Counted from the first letter of the stretch, positions 21,301-32,290 are shown. The stretch is DNA of 64,000 nt from Asterias rubens (GCF_902459465.1 NC_047080.1:12064866-12128865); one strand, 5' to 3'. Numbers and translations are program-made. Notes: generated from the letters alone by a model not told the origin.

Positions 21301-24300
21301 GTAACTTCATTATTGCACATGGCTTCCAGTTCCCAAACCAAGAAGGTTTCATCATGTTACTTCATTATTGCACATGGCTTCCAGTTCCCAAACCAAGAAG
21401 GTTTCATCATGTAACTTCATTACTGCACATGGCTTCCAGTTCCCAAACCAAGAAGGTTTCATCATGTAACTTCATTATTGCACATGGCTTCCAGTTCCCA
21501 CACCAAGAAGGTTTCATCATGTAACTTCATTATTGCACATGGCTTCCAGTTCCCAAACCAAGAAGGTTTCATCATGTAACTTCATTATTGCACATGGCTT
21601 CCAGTTCCCAAACCAAGAAGGTTTCATCATGTAACTTCATTATTGCACATGGCTTCCAGTTCCCAAACCAAGAAGGTTTCATCATGTAACTTCATTATTG
21701 CACATGGCTTCCAGTTCCCAAACCAAGAAGGTTTCATCATGTAACTTCATTATTGCACATGGCTTCCAGTTCCCACACCAAGAAGGTTTCATCATGTAAC
21801 TTCATTATTGCACATGGCTTCCAGTTCCCAAACCAAGAAGGTTTCATCATGTAACTTCATTATTGCACATGGGTTCCAGTTCCCAAACCAAGAAGGTTTC
21901 ATCATGTAACTTCATTATTGCACATGGCTTCCAGTTCCCAAACCAAGAAGGTTTCATCATGTAACTTCATTATTGCACATGGGTTCCAGTTCCCAAATCA
22001 AGAAGGTTTCATCATGTAACTTCATTATTGCACATGGCTTCCAGTTCCCAAACCAAGAAGGTTTCATCATGTAACTTCATTATTGCACATGGCTTCCAGT
22101 TCCCACACCAAGAAGGTTTCATCATGTAACTTCATTATTGCACATGGCTTCCAGTTCCCAAACCAAGAAGGTTTCATCATGTAACTTCATTATTGCACAT
22201 GGGTTCCAGTTCCCAAACCAAGAAGGTTTCATCATGTAACTTCATTATTGCACATGGCTTCCAGTTCCCAAACCAAGAAGGTTTCATCATGTAACTTCAT
22301 TATTGCACATGGGTTCCAGTTCCCAAATCAAGAAGGTTTCATCATGTAACTTCATTATTGCACATGGCTTCCAGTTCCCAAACCAAGAAGGTCTATCATG
22401 TAACTTCATTATTGCACATGGCTTCCAGTTCCCAAACCAAGAAGGTTTCATCATGTAACTTCATTATTGCACATGGCTTCCAGTTCCCAAACCAAGAAGG
22501 TTTCATCATGTAACTTCATTATTGCACATGGCTTCCAGTTCCCAAACCAAGAAGGTTTCATCATGTAACTTCATTATTGCACATGGCTTCCAGTTCCCAC
22601 ACCAAGAAGGTTTCATCATGTAACTTCATTATTGCACATGGCTTCCAGTTCCCAAACCAAGAAGGTTTCATCATGTATTTTAATTATTCTAGCCTGGAAC
22701 CCTGACTTCATGGTATGATTTTCTTTGTAGGAGAGCCTGGAGAGTGATGAGGAACAGCACCTGTTCACTGTACCATTTCTTCTCCAGCTAGCCACCATGT
22801 CACCGATGCTACTCAGGGTTATTACTACAGACTTTGTTCAGGCATGTGAGTAAACAGTCATCATAGAGTTATGTATAAGAACTAGAGTGCGCACTGGCCT
22901 ATATACGCGGCCCGGCATGCGCGCATGCGGCCATTTTCTAAGTTGACAAAACAGCATCGCACAGCGTGTGTTTCCGCGGCCATTTTGTAAGTTGACAAAA
23001 CAGCTTGCGTAGCGTTCGATAAAAAACGTGTATTTCATATTGAACGCGTGTACAAAATGGTGCGCGTGTCTCCTTCCTTGCGGTCCCGTCGCGTTTGTGC
23101 AAGCAGCATCACCAGTGCGCCCTCTAATTCTTATATATAACTCTATGACAGTCATCCATCAAATCGTCCAAGCTTGACTGTGCTTGTTGAGCGTCAAGCC
23201 CTCAATATCCATTTTGTAAGGAGTTCTATGAGTGACATTTGCAATGAGTGACTGTGCAAGTCTTAGGTGTATTTGAACGATGCACGTGAGTTTTCATGTG
23301 AGTTTGTTTTCTTCCTGCGTTAAAGCAGTGTTAAAAACATGTGACCAAAGTGGTCCTAAAAAGGTTCAAATACATGCAAGACTTGCACTGTCAATTGTAT
23401 GAGTTTCTAGAAAGCCATTTCCAGTATTTGATTATTAACAAGATAATTTGTAATTTTGAATGGGGTTCCATGGGTGCCACTAAGGTAATAAAGTGAACAA
23501 AATAAACTTTCCTTTCGCAGGGAGTAGGATTTGAAGCATTTCATGGTGGAAGTATAATTAAGAAAGGTTTGCAGTAACACCATGTGAATATCTCTTTTGA
23601 GTAGAGTTTATTCTGAAAAAACCCAAATGGATACTGACTCACAATTTTCTTCAGGAGATGATATTCACAACCTAGTTTTAGCGGCCAACCTAGTTTTAGC
23701 AAGTCATCAATATTAACTTGGCCTATTATCCTCTGGTTATGATAAAGTTAGTTGCAATTATTACGTTTTGCGTTTTTTTTCTTCTGGCAGTGACACCAGA
23801 AGTCTTGAACCGTTTGTCGGAGCAATTCTTCAAGTCCTCTGTCCTCCTTCAAGACAAAGACAGTCTCTTGACCCTGGTCATCCATCTCATCTGTCGATCG
23901 GGAAGCGGAGCCTTCAAGCTTCTTTGCTTCTTACTCGACCGAGCTTGCAATGGCGGAGAGAGCACAGAGGTCAACGAGCATGTGCAGAATACTTGCGCAT
24001 TGATACTGGTAGGTTTTTGATAGAGATTTAGTAAAACTTGTTGATCTACTTAACACTCATTATCATCCACTGTGGTTTTTGAATGATAGATAAACTATAA
24101 CCAAGTCTGCAATATGATATCACGTGGTGAATGCATCCACACAGTACACAGTCAACTCTTCCACTTTTTGCTCATTTAATATCATACACTGTAGTTTTGA
24201 GTGATAGGTGAACAATAATTTAGAGGTCACAGGTTCAAATCTAACCCAGACATTGGTTGGTGATAGATATTCCTTGATGGATTTTCTTGATTTGTTTGAA

Positions 24301-27300
24301 TTTTTTGTGTAGGATCTCCTGGTGTTAGATTTACAGCGGTCTGTGTACAGTCAGACGGGTAATTTATCCTTAGCTCAACAGACAGGTTCAACGATGCAAG
24401 AGGCCACCCAGATCCCTTTCCTATCAGAGCTTCAGAAATACACCAATACACTGTGCGCTGGCATCCTAACGGCAAATGACTACAGGTAGCTATAACAATC
24501 AGAGCACATTACATCCATCACTCGCTCTCTTCATTGACCAATTCACCAACGTATCTGTATCAATGTTTTTCTGCTGTGTACAAAGTTGTTCTTAATTTGT
24601 CCCCGGGTAAACTGCCCGGGCTGTGGTGGCACTCCAAAGGCATCCTCACAGGTACCCAACTATACCCGTAGGTGAAGAGAAGCAATTATAGGAAAGCATC
24701 TTGCTCAAGGACACAAGTGTCATGACCAGGATTCAAACCAACAATTCGATGACTTAACCACCAGAACTTGAATTCGATGCACTAAACCCCTTCAGCCATG
24801 ACACTCTATAGATGAGAGCATCTACACAGTACACATTCAATGGTGTACAGCCCATGCAGTTAAACGGTTTCAACTAGTGAGGGTAGGGGTATAGGAAATC
24901 TGTTTTGACCGGAAAACCTCATTCCTTTTTCTTTTGTTTACTCTGCGAATGTAGGTTACCATGGTTACAGAGACTCCTTGGTCTGATTGGTGTCCACTGC
25001 GGAGAGAGTTGCTCCACCGATATTTTGACGTATGTTCTCATCCGACAATCGTCAACCTCTAAGGTGGGTATCAAACACACAGATACTGTAATACCTGGGG
25101 AAACATTGGATAATGTCAATTCAGGTCACGACCTTTACTCTGACCTTTTTCGTGGGTCAGATCTTGCAGCCATTAAGACTGAGCTGTAGGGGCAAGGGAT
25201 GGTGGCCACAGGAAACTAACACCAAAGTAATCCTGAATATAAATTCCTTTATTATCTGTCAGGTTGGCCTGTTCACATCCCTGCAGGCCCAGATTGAAGC
25301 GACCTTCCCAAACGTTCTTGTAAAGACAGTCAACAAGACGATGAATCAATTACAGCGTATCGAAGAACCAGAGGTAAGATTTATGATAAGGACCTCAAGG
25401 TCTGCTAAGTCCTATCTATTACTGCCTTCCACCTCAAGGACCATGGTTCGACCCCAACTCATTTTTGAGTGTGGCTTCACAGTTTTAAATGGTTTTAAGC
25501 TCACAAAGGGGTTTTCCTTTCATAGGTTTTTGGGTGATTCCAAAGAAAAGCACTCCAAGGTTGATGTAAAATCAACATTGGAGTTTTGTTATTAATTTCT
25601 TACACAAATCACCAGCATGTCTGCCATCTCGGGATCACCTCTACATTAAGAACAACTTTTTAATCATATTTGTTAACATTTTTCCCCCGTAAACCCCCCC
25701 CCCCCAGACCTACCAGCTTCTAGTCAACATCACACATCTTGTCAAATGGGAGACGGTTGGTGAAGGTCGCGACATCGCGAGGTCAAAGTTCACCAAAGCA
25801 TTGACCCCTCATCTGCATTCGCTGTCGACCCAACTCCATCATTCGGATTTACTTATCGCAACGCAGACAATGGAACTCTTGTATCTGATTGGTCGACCGG
25901 AGCCAGTTACCATGGTAACTCTGGTCAGAGTTGCTCAGTCGGCGGCCGAGTTTTACTTTACTGCGATGCTTATCAAATCAAGTGAGTTTGTTTGTTTGTT
26001 TGGCATCTTGGAAAGGTTTTTTGTGGTTACACAAGAAAAGTTTTTAGCTCAAGCACAAATTCCAGTATGAAACTTTACTTTACTGCGATGCCCATCAAAT
26101 CAAGTCAATTTGTTCGTTTAGGAATCCAGGCAAGGTTCTGCGTGGTTTCACAACTGAGGCGTTGAATGCTCCACCATAAATTTCAGTATGAATTGCGATG
26201 GCATGCTTTGCCAAAATTGTGCACACTCTGAACAGCCATTGAGCACAAGAATTTGCTTAGAGAAACAACTGGCTGACAGAAATTGAGTTACCAGCTAAAA
26301 TTGCATGCACTGTACTTTCCCTGTGACTGGTTCCCTGCTCATTTTTAATAGCTAGTATAAAATTTGTAAGCGCTAATTTCTGCTAAGCGACTTTATGAAA
26401 CAGGGTCCAGCAGGATGCTATGTAGAGATTTTAGTCTGAGAACTTCATCTTTTCAAGTCTAGTGTTCAGTTATGACTAGGGCCCGATTTCATAGAGCTGC
26501 TTTAGCACAACAAAATTATGCTTACTAGAATAAGGTTACCAGCCAATTTTCCATGTCACATGTACAATTTGTGTCTGGTATCCTGCTTATTTTTGCTAAG
26601 CAAAAACTGTTTCAGGAATGTTTTCAGCTTTAAGCAGCTCTATGAAATTGGACCCAGGCAAGTTGGGTGAACCAGGCACTGTGTAAATTTATCCCTCATA
26701 TTCTAACCATTCTCACAGACACTTTGAACAGACGGTACATTCTGCGAAACTGTCAGAGCTACCTGTCTATGTGGTGTCGCATCCCAATGGGTCAGCAGTT
26801 GATATTAAGGACACTGATGGAGGGACTGACAAACAGGGTAGGTATAAACACCATAAATAAAGATTGATTTCTAAGAGAGGTTTGCGGTAGCACTATGTGA
26901 ATAAGAGACGTTAACCATCAGTTCTTTTCAGAACCAACACTACTCAAAAGAGATATTCACATGGTGTTACCGCAAACCTCTCTTAGTTATACTTCCACTA
27001 TGCAAAGTTTCAAATCCTACTTAAAGATTGATTTGAAAGCTTTATTTATTATTCGTGTGTTTTTCTTTTTTTCTTACAAATGAATATTCCAGCAAAACTG
27101 TGCCCTGTTTGGAGGGAAGCCGTGCGTTGATGGAGAAATAATTCCCCTGCGAGACAAACCGACATCTCTACTCAGGGACAACCAGAAGTTTGCCAATGCA
27201 TCCTTTACGTTACCCGCCAGTAATTCAGCCGTGTTCCATGCCGGAACGATCGGTAGAGGGCTGAAACCTCAGGACGTCAGACCAAAAACATCCAAGGTAC

Positions 27301-30300
27301 AGCCGTCGATTTCACCAAACTCTTCCTAACTTAGGATTAATCTTAGGACTTCGGATGAGTTAAGTTTTGTACAACATACTAGTTAGGACGCATGGAACCC
27401 ATCCTAGGTTAGGACGAGTTACTTGTCCTAACTCGAGATAGGATTAATCCTAGCATTTTGTGAAATTGGCTGTAAGACCCCATCTTCAGGCTCAAAAAGC
27501 CATGACAGTAATTGCATTGCTTTTTCTCAAATTTGCAGGGCATCATGGCGATGCTGTTCATACAAAAAAGGGCACTGTGGCAGATTTGTTGAGTTTGCAG
27601 ACTGCAAACTTTGTCTAAAAGCTATGCAGATATATCTACCATTTCTTGCATCATGATCTGCAATACTAAATGCTATTTCAAGTCACTCTGCAAAATAATG
27701 AAGAAATGACATCATGAAGAAGAGGATGAAATCTTCTGTGTGCAATGTAAAATAATGGGGGTTTTTCATCTAGGGTATTGACATTTTATAAATTTAATAA
27801 AACTAAAGCCCATAACAGATTGCATTTTAAAGCCCATAACAGATTGCATTTGAGTCTAAAGCCCATAACAGATTGCATTTTAAAGCCCATAACAGATTGC
27901 ATTTGAGTCTTATTCCTTGTGTTCCTGGATGCTAGAATATTTTCTTCCGATCGTGTCTATTGGTTATTTTCTTCCGATCGTGTCTATCGGTTATTTCCTT
28001 CCGATCGTGTCTATTGGTTATTTTCTTCCGATCGTGTCTATTGGTTATTTTCTTCCGATCGTGTCTATCGGTTATTTCCTTCCGATCGTGTCTATTGGTT
28101 ATTTTCTTCCGATCGTGTCTATTGGTTATTTTCTTCCGATCTTGTCTATTGGTTATTTTCTTCCGATCGTGTCTATTGGTTATTTTCTTCCGATCGTGTC
28201 TATTGGTTATTTTCTTCCGATCGTGTCTATCGGTTATTTTCTTCCGATCGTGTCTATTGGTTATTTTCTTCCGATCGTGTCTATTGGTTATTTTCTTCGG
28301 ATCGTGTCTATTGGTTATTTTCTTACGATCGTGTCTATTGGTTATTTAGGACTTGTTGAGACTTTTCAATGGTCCCTCATGTGGCTTCAGATATTGAACT
28401 AGCGTACAACGTGTACAACATTTCAAGTAAAACACGATGCAGTTATTATTTTGTTAGGGGGAGGGGGGGGGGGAGTTATAAAGTTGTTATCTAGATTCAA
28501 GATTCAGTTGTATTTGAAATATTACAAATAAACCTCTCAATGTTAATAATAGTAATAATAAAAATTATTTACATAAACAAAATCTTACTATGTTTTCCTT
28601 GCAATGTTTTTTATCTTAGGATGAGGTTCTTTGGAATTGCCAGTTTTTCCTGAACACCATCTACTCCTGTTGTGGCTTCCAAGACCAATCAACATTGAGA
28701 CCCTCCCCTTCTCAGTCATCAGTCACTTCCAAGAAGGTTGAAGACAAAGCTGCTAAGATGCTTTCCACCATGTTGGTGGAGCTAGCTTGCCCTGATGTCA
28801 CCCATGTGGGTCTCACATGGCCGGAGGAAGAACACATGAAGGTGACTGTCGAAAGGTTCGTTAAATTAATCAGTCAGTCAATCAATCAACAATAGATCAA
28901 TCAATCAAACAATCAAACAATCAATCAATCAAACAATCAATCAGAAGACATTTATATAACACCAAATTCAACAACAAAAATTCAAATGCGCTCAAGAAAG
29001 TTTAAACCAAAAAAAATATACAAGTGACCAGACACACAAGGCCTGAAGGCCACTTCAAGGTGTGGGCTACATCCAACTATTTTTCAAGGGGCCGTTACCA
29101 CCTACTCCTTGTTTGAATCTTGTGACATCTTAAGGATTGAGTTTTAACTGGAAATGTTTATTATATATTTTTTTATGTCTTTTTTTGGTGTCTTTTTTTT
29201 AACAGAGATTTGTGCGTCAGGAGACGGTTTGATGAGAATCCATTACTTTGGGACATCTTAGAAATGGTCAGCAGAGGTTAGTTCTTATTTAGAGAAACAA
29301 AAGACTGTTCAACAATTTTTTTTTCCTGTATTTTTTAGGGTTTAACCACTTCACTGTGATAATAAACATACTTCACTGTGTCTCTGTGCAGAACTACTTC
29401 TTCTGGAATTTCTGGAAGATTTTTTGTTGTGAGTATTGTTGTCATAAAGAAACTGTGACAAAACAATGCAAATATAACAAAGGTTCTTATAGTGTTATAT
29501 ATGTTTCTAGTATCCCAAGTCATATCATTAGATCATTAAGTTGGTATGTAAATCTGTCTGTTTCTAGTATCCCAAGTCATATCATTAGATCATTAAGTTG
29601 GTATGTAAATCTGTCTGTTTCTAGTACCCCCTGCAATGTGTCAGTGCACAGTGATCTTATACAGTCTCCAAGCAACCTTGATATCATTCTGGATGAGTAG
29701 CCGTGAAGAGAAAGGCCGGAACGCACCAAGTCAACTCCAGGCATCTTGCAGATTGTTAGAATGCTTAAACCAGGTACGTTGCTTTTAACATCTTGTTTCT
29801 ACAAATAGACAAACCCATTTTGGCATGTCGTGGCCAAGCGGTCCAGTTCGCTGGCTGGACCCAAGCTCTGGTGTTGTCAGCAGCAGGGTTCGAATCTCGG
29901 TCGACACTTGTACCCTCGAGCAAGGTGCTAGACCATTATTGCTTCGTAAATAGTTGGGAAGGTAGTGCATCCTGCTCTACCAGCCAGGATCCTTGTGGAT
30001 GATATCAATGTCTACATTCTTACGGATTTTGAAGGGGCAATCTTGTTTCAGCCCCAGGAGTAGGTGGCAACGTGCCCCTAGTGACAGTTGATTTGGTTGA
30101 CAGCCCATTTCAGTCAAGTGTAGCCCTCACCTTGAAGTGGGTATCCATGTCCTTGTGATGTTATGCGGTAATTAACAATTAAGCCCTAGCACTCACACCA
30201 TCAACTGACCATTAACTACACAAATAGGCTAGAGCATGAAACCCTAACCCTAACCCCACCCCTTATGCACTCTACCTGAGTGCTGCTGTTAGGCAGTTGA

Positions 30301-31923
30301 TTTGGCAGGCAGGACTGCGAGTAAGTGACTTATCATTTTAAGTTATTCCCATTATAATACTGACTAAGAAATTAAAGATAATATGAACAATGTTGCTTCT
30401 CCCCAGTCTGGATTCCTGCCTCCCCCGCTGTGTTACTGCAGTCTGCTCTTTCCTAGTCTGGCACCGAGTGAGATCTACCTACTTCTGACAACTGTCTGGG
30501 CGTGTCTTAAGGTATGCCGTAAATAAATAGAGGGGGGGGGGTTCAAACTTATCACCCTTACAATTTAGAGCAGATGTTTTAACCCCTAAACCACTAAGTG
30601 GGTTGTGTGAAGCTAGTTCAGATAATGTAATTAGCAGAAGATACCTTTTATTGTATCAGGGATAAAAGAATTCAAGATATAATACTCAGGGTGGTCAGGT
30701 TGATGTAGTGGTGGTGTCTTGCCTCTCCTTCCACCTCTAGGACCCTGGTTCGAATCTCGTCAGGGGTACTATATGAACTGGGTTTTCAGTCCCTTCCTGA
30801 CTGCGTGGGTTGTCCCTGGAATAATTCTCTAGGGTTTTCCTCCCACATCTAAAACTGAAACTTGTTTCTGTGTCTTCTCTCCATTGGGTCATTTGCTTGT
30901 ACAGTGATTAGGTTCGCTTTTCTGAGAGTCTTTGGCTTCACAACCAGAGTTAATAAATGAAAATGAAAATGAACGAATTCAGTTTGACCTTTACATTTTT
31001 TAGTTTGATATATTAAAGTTTTAAGACTTTGAATGTAAATGTTTATTTCAGGAGAACCCACCAAGCGCCACTGCAGTGAATAAGAAAGACGTCAACGGCA
31101 GAAACAGCATGTCCTTTCCACCAGGTTAGTTCAAAACTTCTCATCGGAAAATATGTTTTACAAATAAGAGGGGACTTTTCTGTTTTTTTTTATGGAAATC
31201 TAACAAAAGAAGCAGAGTAGGCTCTGTGCACAGTTATACCGCCAAACAAAACCCTTGCAATTGAATGGTTTACATGATTGGTCAACTCCCTGGACATTGG
31301 ACCGAAAAGGAAATTTCCATACTTTTTGTTTTTGAATTTGGAATCTGAAAGAAATGATAGTTTTGTGAGTCTAATAGTTGTTAAATTTGCATCGGGATTA
31401 AGAATATTATTTGGTTTTACTGTCCCTGTGATTTTTTTTCACAGAACTTTGGAAAGTAGATAGTATACAGTGCTTACACACACGGGTATGAGGGTATAAG
31501 GGTCAAATCAAATCATATTTGTGAGACTAATTTGTATGGAAAGGTTTGCGGTAACACCATGTAATGACTATCTCTAAATGAGTTGGGGTGGTTCTGAAAA
31601 GAACAGTTGGTTTTAACCCAATGTTTCGATCAGTATGCTCTGATCGTCTTCTGGAGAAAGCCTACTTCAAGACTTATTTGTGTTAATTCTCTTTAGGCGT
31701 GATAGAGAAGTACACTGAAGTGGTACATGCCGTTGTACACAAGAACATCAGTCAGTTCGGTGAGCTATACAGCCAGTTATTTCCAGCGATGTTGTCGACC
31801 ATGGGGCAAAGTTTGACACCAGCCGTACAGAGCCTGACGCAGGCGGGTCAGGGGACGACAACAGGGGCAGCAGGCCAAGCTCCACAACCAGAACCAACCC
31901 AGGGCGTTGTATCGTCGACCTGA
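15318..31923 (+). CDS. INTS5: Integrator complex subunit 5 (20 coding exons, complete)
   Basis: Exons: 15318-15359, 15906-16104, 16386-16489, 16592-16700, 19062-19200, 20543-20735, 22731-22845, 23791-24008, 24313-24485, 24955-25063, 25263-25373, 25708-25981, 26719-26837, 27093-27296, 28620-28855, 29206-29276, 29625-29773, 30407-30511, 31052-31124, 31697-31923 (TGA). Phases agree: 989 aa (human about 1019). INTS5 is a scaffold subunit of the nuclear Integrator complex, which cleaves snRNA and promoter-proximal nascent transcripts. Strong family blocks: [18 protein letters not shown] (exon 2), [15 protein letters not shown] and [19 protein letters not shown] (exons 4-5), [20 protein letters not shown] (exon 5), [11 protein letters not shown] and [16 protein letters not shown] (exon 6), [13 protein letters not shown] (exon 14), [16 protein letters not shown] (exons 15-16), [10 protein letters not shown] (exon 20). 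The C-terminal 40 residues are Gln/Thr/Pro-rich tail. The start is the ATG that opens the only frame joining exon 2; an ATG 5 nt upstream stops at once. Vertebrate INTS5 is, as I recall, nearly intronless; here it has 19 introns loaded with minisatellites. Confidence 0.96.
15360..15905. other. INTS5 intron 1
   Basis: Contains a G-rich run at 15464-15500 and no other recognisable feature. Confidence 0.5.
16861..16915 (+). mobile_element. Truncated tRNA-like SINE head
   Basis: An A-box-like AGATAGCTCAGTTTATAGTG is only about 10 nt from a B box (GGTTCAAATCC), so it is a collapsed tRNA-like head. In INTS5 intron 4. Confidence 0.55.
17042..17415. mobile_element. TTAA-flanked MITE, 374 bp, copy 1
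   Basis: Inverted ends TTAAAGCCATTGGACC and GGTCCAATGGCTTTAA with TTAA at both outer edges, suggesting piggyBac- or Kolobok-type insertion. No ORF. In INTS5 intron 4, just left of the 31-bp array. Confidence 0.85.
17508..18839 (+). repeat. 31-bp minisatellite with a tRNA A box in every unit (43 copies)
   Basis: Unit AGCTCAGTTGGTAGAGCG plus GTCGCATGATAGA. The span is 43 units without any length change; only substitutions occur (for example CGGTTGCATG, GGGGTCGC, AGTTAGTAG). The first part is the D-arm / Pol III A box of a tRNA and the rest resembles the anticodon 5' stem. No B box lies in or right after the array. In INTS5 intron 4. Confidence 0.95.
19541..20415 (-). repeat. 40-bp minisatellite derived from a SINE B-box region (about 22 copies)
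   Basis: Unit ATTGGAACCGGGGTCCCAG plus AGGTGGAAGGATAGGCAAGAG, with a few 39-bp units. On the minus strand this reads as a tRNA-like segment ending in a one-base-changed B box (GGTTCCAATC). It aligns at about 90% by eye with the complement of the SINE head near 30715-30757. All three minus-strand frames stay open only because the unit lacks stops. In INTS5 intron 5. Confidence 0.93.
20981..21185. mobile_element. Foldback element, GGGCCC-ended family, copy 3 (right end lost)
   Basis: GGGGCCCAATTTCATG at the left, then a GCTAAGCA-rich interior as in the copy at 58631. It runs straight into the 55-bp array. In INTS5 intron 6. Confidence 0.65.
21191..22674. repeat. 55-bp minisatellite (27 copies) with a 330-bp higher-order repeat
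   Basis: Unit GTAACTTCATTATTGCACAT plus GGCTTCCAGTTCCCAAACC and AAGAAGGTTTCATCAT. One unit lacks 1 nt near 22390. Variants CCCACACC, GGGTTCC and CCCAAATC recur in the same order 330 bp apart, so a six-unit block was duplicated. The array ends 56 bp before INTS5 exon 7. Confidence 0.95.
22862..23147. mobile_element. hAT-like MITE with perfect 8-bp target duplication
   Basis: 286-bp element. The ends CATAGAGTTAT and ATAACTCTATG are inverted and the pairing extends imperfectly to about 36 bp. ACAGTCAT flanks both sides (22854-22861, 23148-23155). The 8-bp duplication and the CANNG-type terminus fit the hAT superfamily. The interior is CpG-rich with a repeated GCGGCCATTTT. It sits 8 nt past the exon 7 donor of INTS5. 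Confidence 0.85.
23548..23625. mobile_element. Hairpin-family fragment (GGTTTGCGGTAACACC type)
   Basis: AAGAAAGGTTTGCAGTAAC, then ATGTGAATATCTCTTTTGAG, matching one half of the element at 26869. In INTS5 intron 7. Confidence 0.6.
24640..24800 (-). mobile_element. tRNA-derived SINE, minus-strand copy, diverged
   Basis: GGTACCCAACTATACCC, then CAAGGACACAAGTGTCATG and the B-box complement GGATTCAAACC. Same family as 59645-59965. In INTS5 intron 9. Confidence 0.65.
25400..25560 (+). mobile_element. tRNA-derived SINE, diverged copy
   Basis: CTGCCTTCCACCTCAAGGAC and GGTTCGACCCC resemble the head at 30700. The body AGGGGTTTTCC is shared in part. In INTS5 intron 11. Confidence 0.5.
26479..26655. 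mobile_element. Foldback element, GGGCCC-ended family, copy 4
   Basis: GGGCCCGATTTCATAGAGC at the left and GCTCTATGAAATTGGACCC at the right. INTS5 intron 12, about 60 bp before exon 13. Confidence 0.82.
26869..26986. mobile_element. Hairpin MITE, CTAAGAGAGG-ended, full copy
   Basis: CTAAGAGAGGTTTGCGGT at the left and its near-exact complement at the right, with arms of about 30 nt. INTS5 intron 13. Confidence 0.82.
27305..27472. mobile_element. Foldback element, CTTAGG family, copy 2
   Basis: TCGATTTCACCAAACTCTTC at the left and TTTTGTGAAATTGGCTG at the right with inverted GGATTAATC blocks. INTS5 intron 14. Confidence 0.7.
27806..27910. repeat. Short tandem repeat in INTS5 intron 14
   Basis: Four copies of AAAGCCCATAACAGATTGC with alternating spacers, one long (GAGTCT) and one short. 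Confidence 0.85.
27938..28347. repeat. 27-bp minisatellite (15 copies) in INTS5 intron 14
   Basis: Unit TTCCGATCGTGTCTATTGG plus TTATTTTC. Since 27 is a multiple of three, all plus frames give open nonapeptide repeats (for example GYFLPIVSI). It is not joined to any INTS5 exon, so it is read as non-coding. Each unit carries the palindrome CGATCG. Confidence 0.93.
29503..29624 (+). repeat. 57-bp tandem duplication carrying the 3' splice site of INTS5 exon 17
   Basis: TGTTTCTAG occurs at three points exactly 57 bp apart (AG at 29509-29510, 29566-29567, 29623-29624). Only the last gives an open frame into exon 17. The upstream two would add an in-frame TAA. Confidence 0.88.
29823..30135 (+). 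mobile_element. tRNA(Leu/Ser)-like SINE
   Basis: Head with A box GTGGCCAAGCGGTCC and B box GGGTTCGAATCTC, body CGAGCAAGGTGCTAGACC. INTS5 intron 17. Confidence 0.75.
30690..30900 (+). mobile_element. tRNA-derived SINE; source family of the 40-bp minisatellite
   Basis: Head: TGGTGTCTTGCCTCTCC, then ACCTCTAGGACCCTGGTTCG and AATCTCG (B box). Body: AGGGTTTTCCTCCCAC. The head segment is the reverse complement match of the 19541-20415 unit. INTS5 intron 18. Confidence 0.8.
31540..31675 (+). mobile_element. Composite repeat fragment
   Basis: AAAGGTTTGCGGTAACACC, then AGTTGGGGTGGTTCTG, then CAATGTTTCGATCAGTATGC. The last motif resembles one at 63640. INTS5 intron 19, ending just before exon 20. Confidence 0.5.
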
Positions 31924-32030
31924 CACCCATTAAGAACGCTATGGAGATGTGGACTGCAATACCAGGCATGGAAAGCTAATAGTACTAACAAAAAGCACAG
32001 CACCACTAATACATAACCATCAATAGGCCT

Positions 32031-32169
32031 GGGCCCAAATAATAAAAAAAAGCTGTTAGGCAGAAAATACTGCTTAGCAACTTTCTTTGCTAAGCAAAAA
32101 ATGAGTGGGGCACAAACAGTATAAACTTAATAGTAAGTTTCTGTGCTTACAGGCTTTATGAAATTGGGC
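32031..32169. mobile_element. Foldback element, GGGCCC-ended family, rearranged copy 5
   Basis: TGGGCCCAAATAATAA at the left and GCTTTATGAAATTGGGCC at the right. Just after INTS5. Confidence 0.65.
32041..32046 (+). terminator. Candidate poly(A) signal of INTS5
   Basis: AATAAA about 120 bp after the INTS5 stop. It lies at the left edge of a foldback repeat copy, so the element may have supplied it. Confidence 0.35.
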
Positions 32170-32171
32170 CA

Positions 32172-32290
32172 TGGAGTTTCATCTTTAAGAGGGCAAGGCC
32201 ATTTTCATTTTGCGGAGGGCACTTCGATTGGGAAATCTTAAAGTCTATAGGAAACTTATAAAGTGGTACCAAGGCTAAGACTATGGACAA
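32172..32290 (-). repeat. CAGGCCTG-family fragment
   Basis: GGAGTTTCATCTTTAAGAGG and GGCAAGGCCATTTTCATTTT, as at 2900 and 13442. Confidence 0.6.

Noticed and set aside
22885-23110. CpG island or alternative promoter inside INTS5
   Set aside because: The CpG-rich block is bounded exactly by inverted ends and an 8-bp duplication, so it is best explained as a MITE insertion.
27917-28402. Open frames with nonapeptide repeats on the plus strand
   Set aside because: The 27-bp unit keeps every frame open. There is no splice link to INTS5 exons 14 or 15 and no conserved protein.
29356-29700. 114-codon plus-strand frame
   Set aside because: It crosses intron 16 and the tandem 57-bp duplication of INTS5, in a frame different from exon 17.
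29823-29910. Genuine tRNA gene
   Set aside because: A and B boxes are present, but the acceptor stem does not pair and a SINE body follows.
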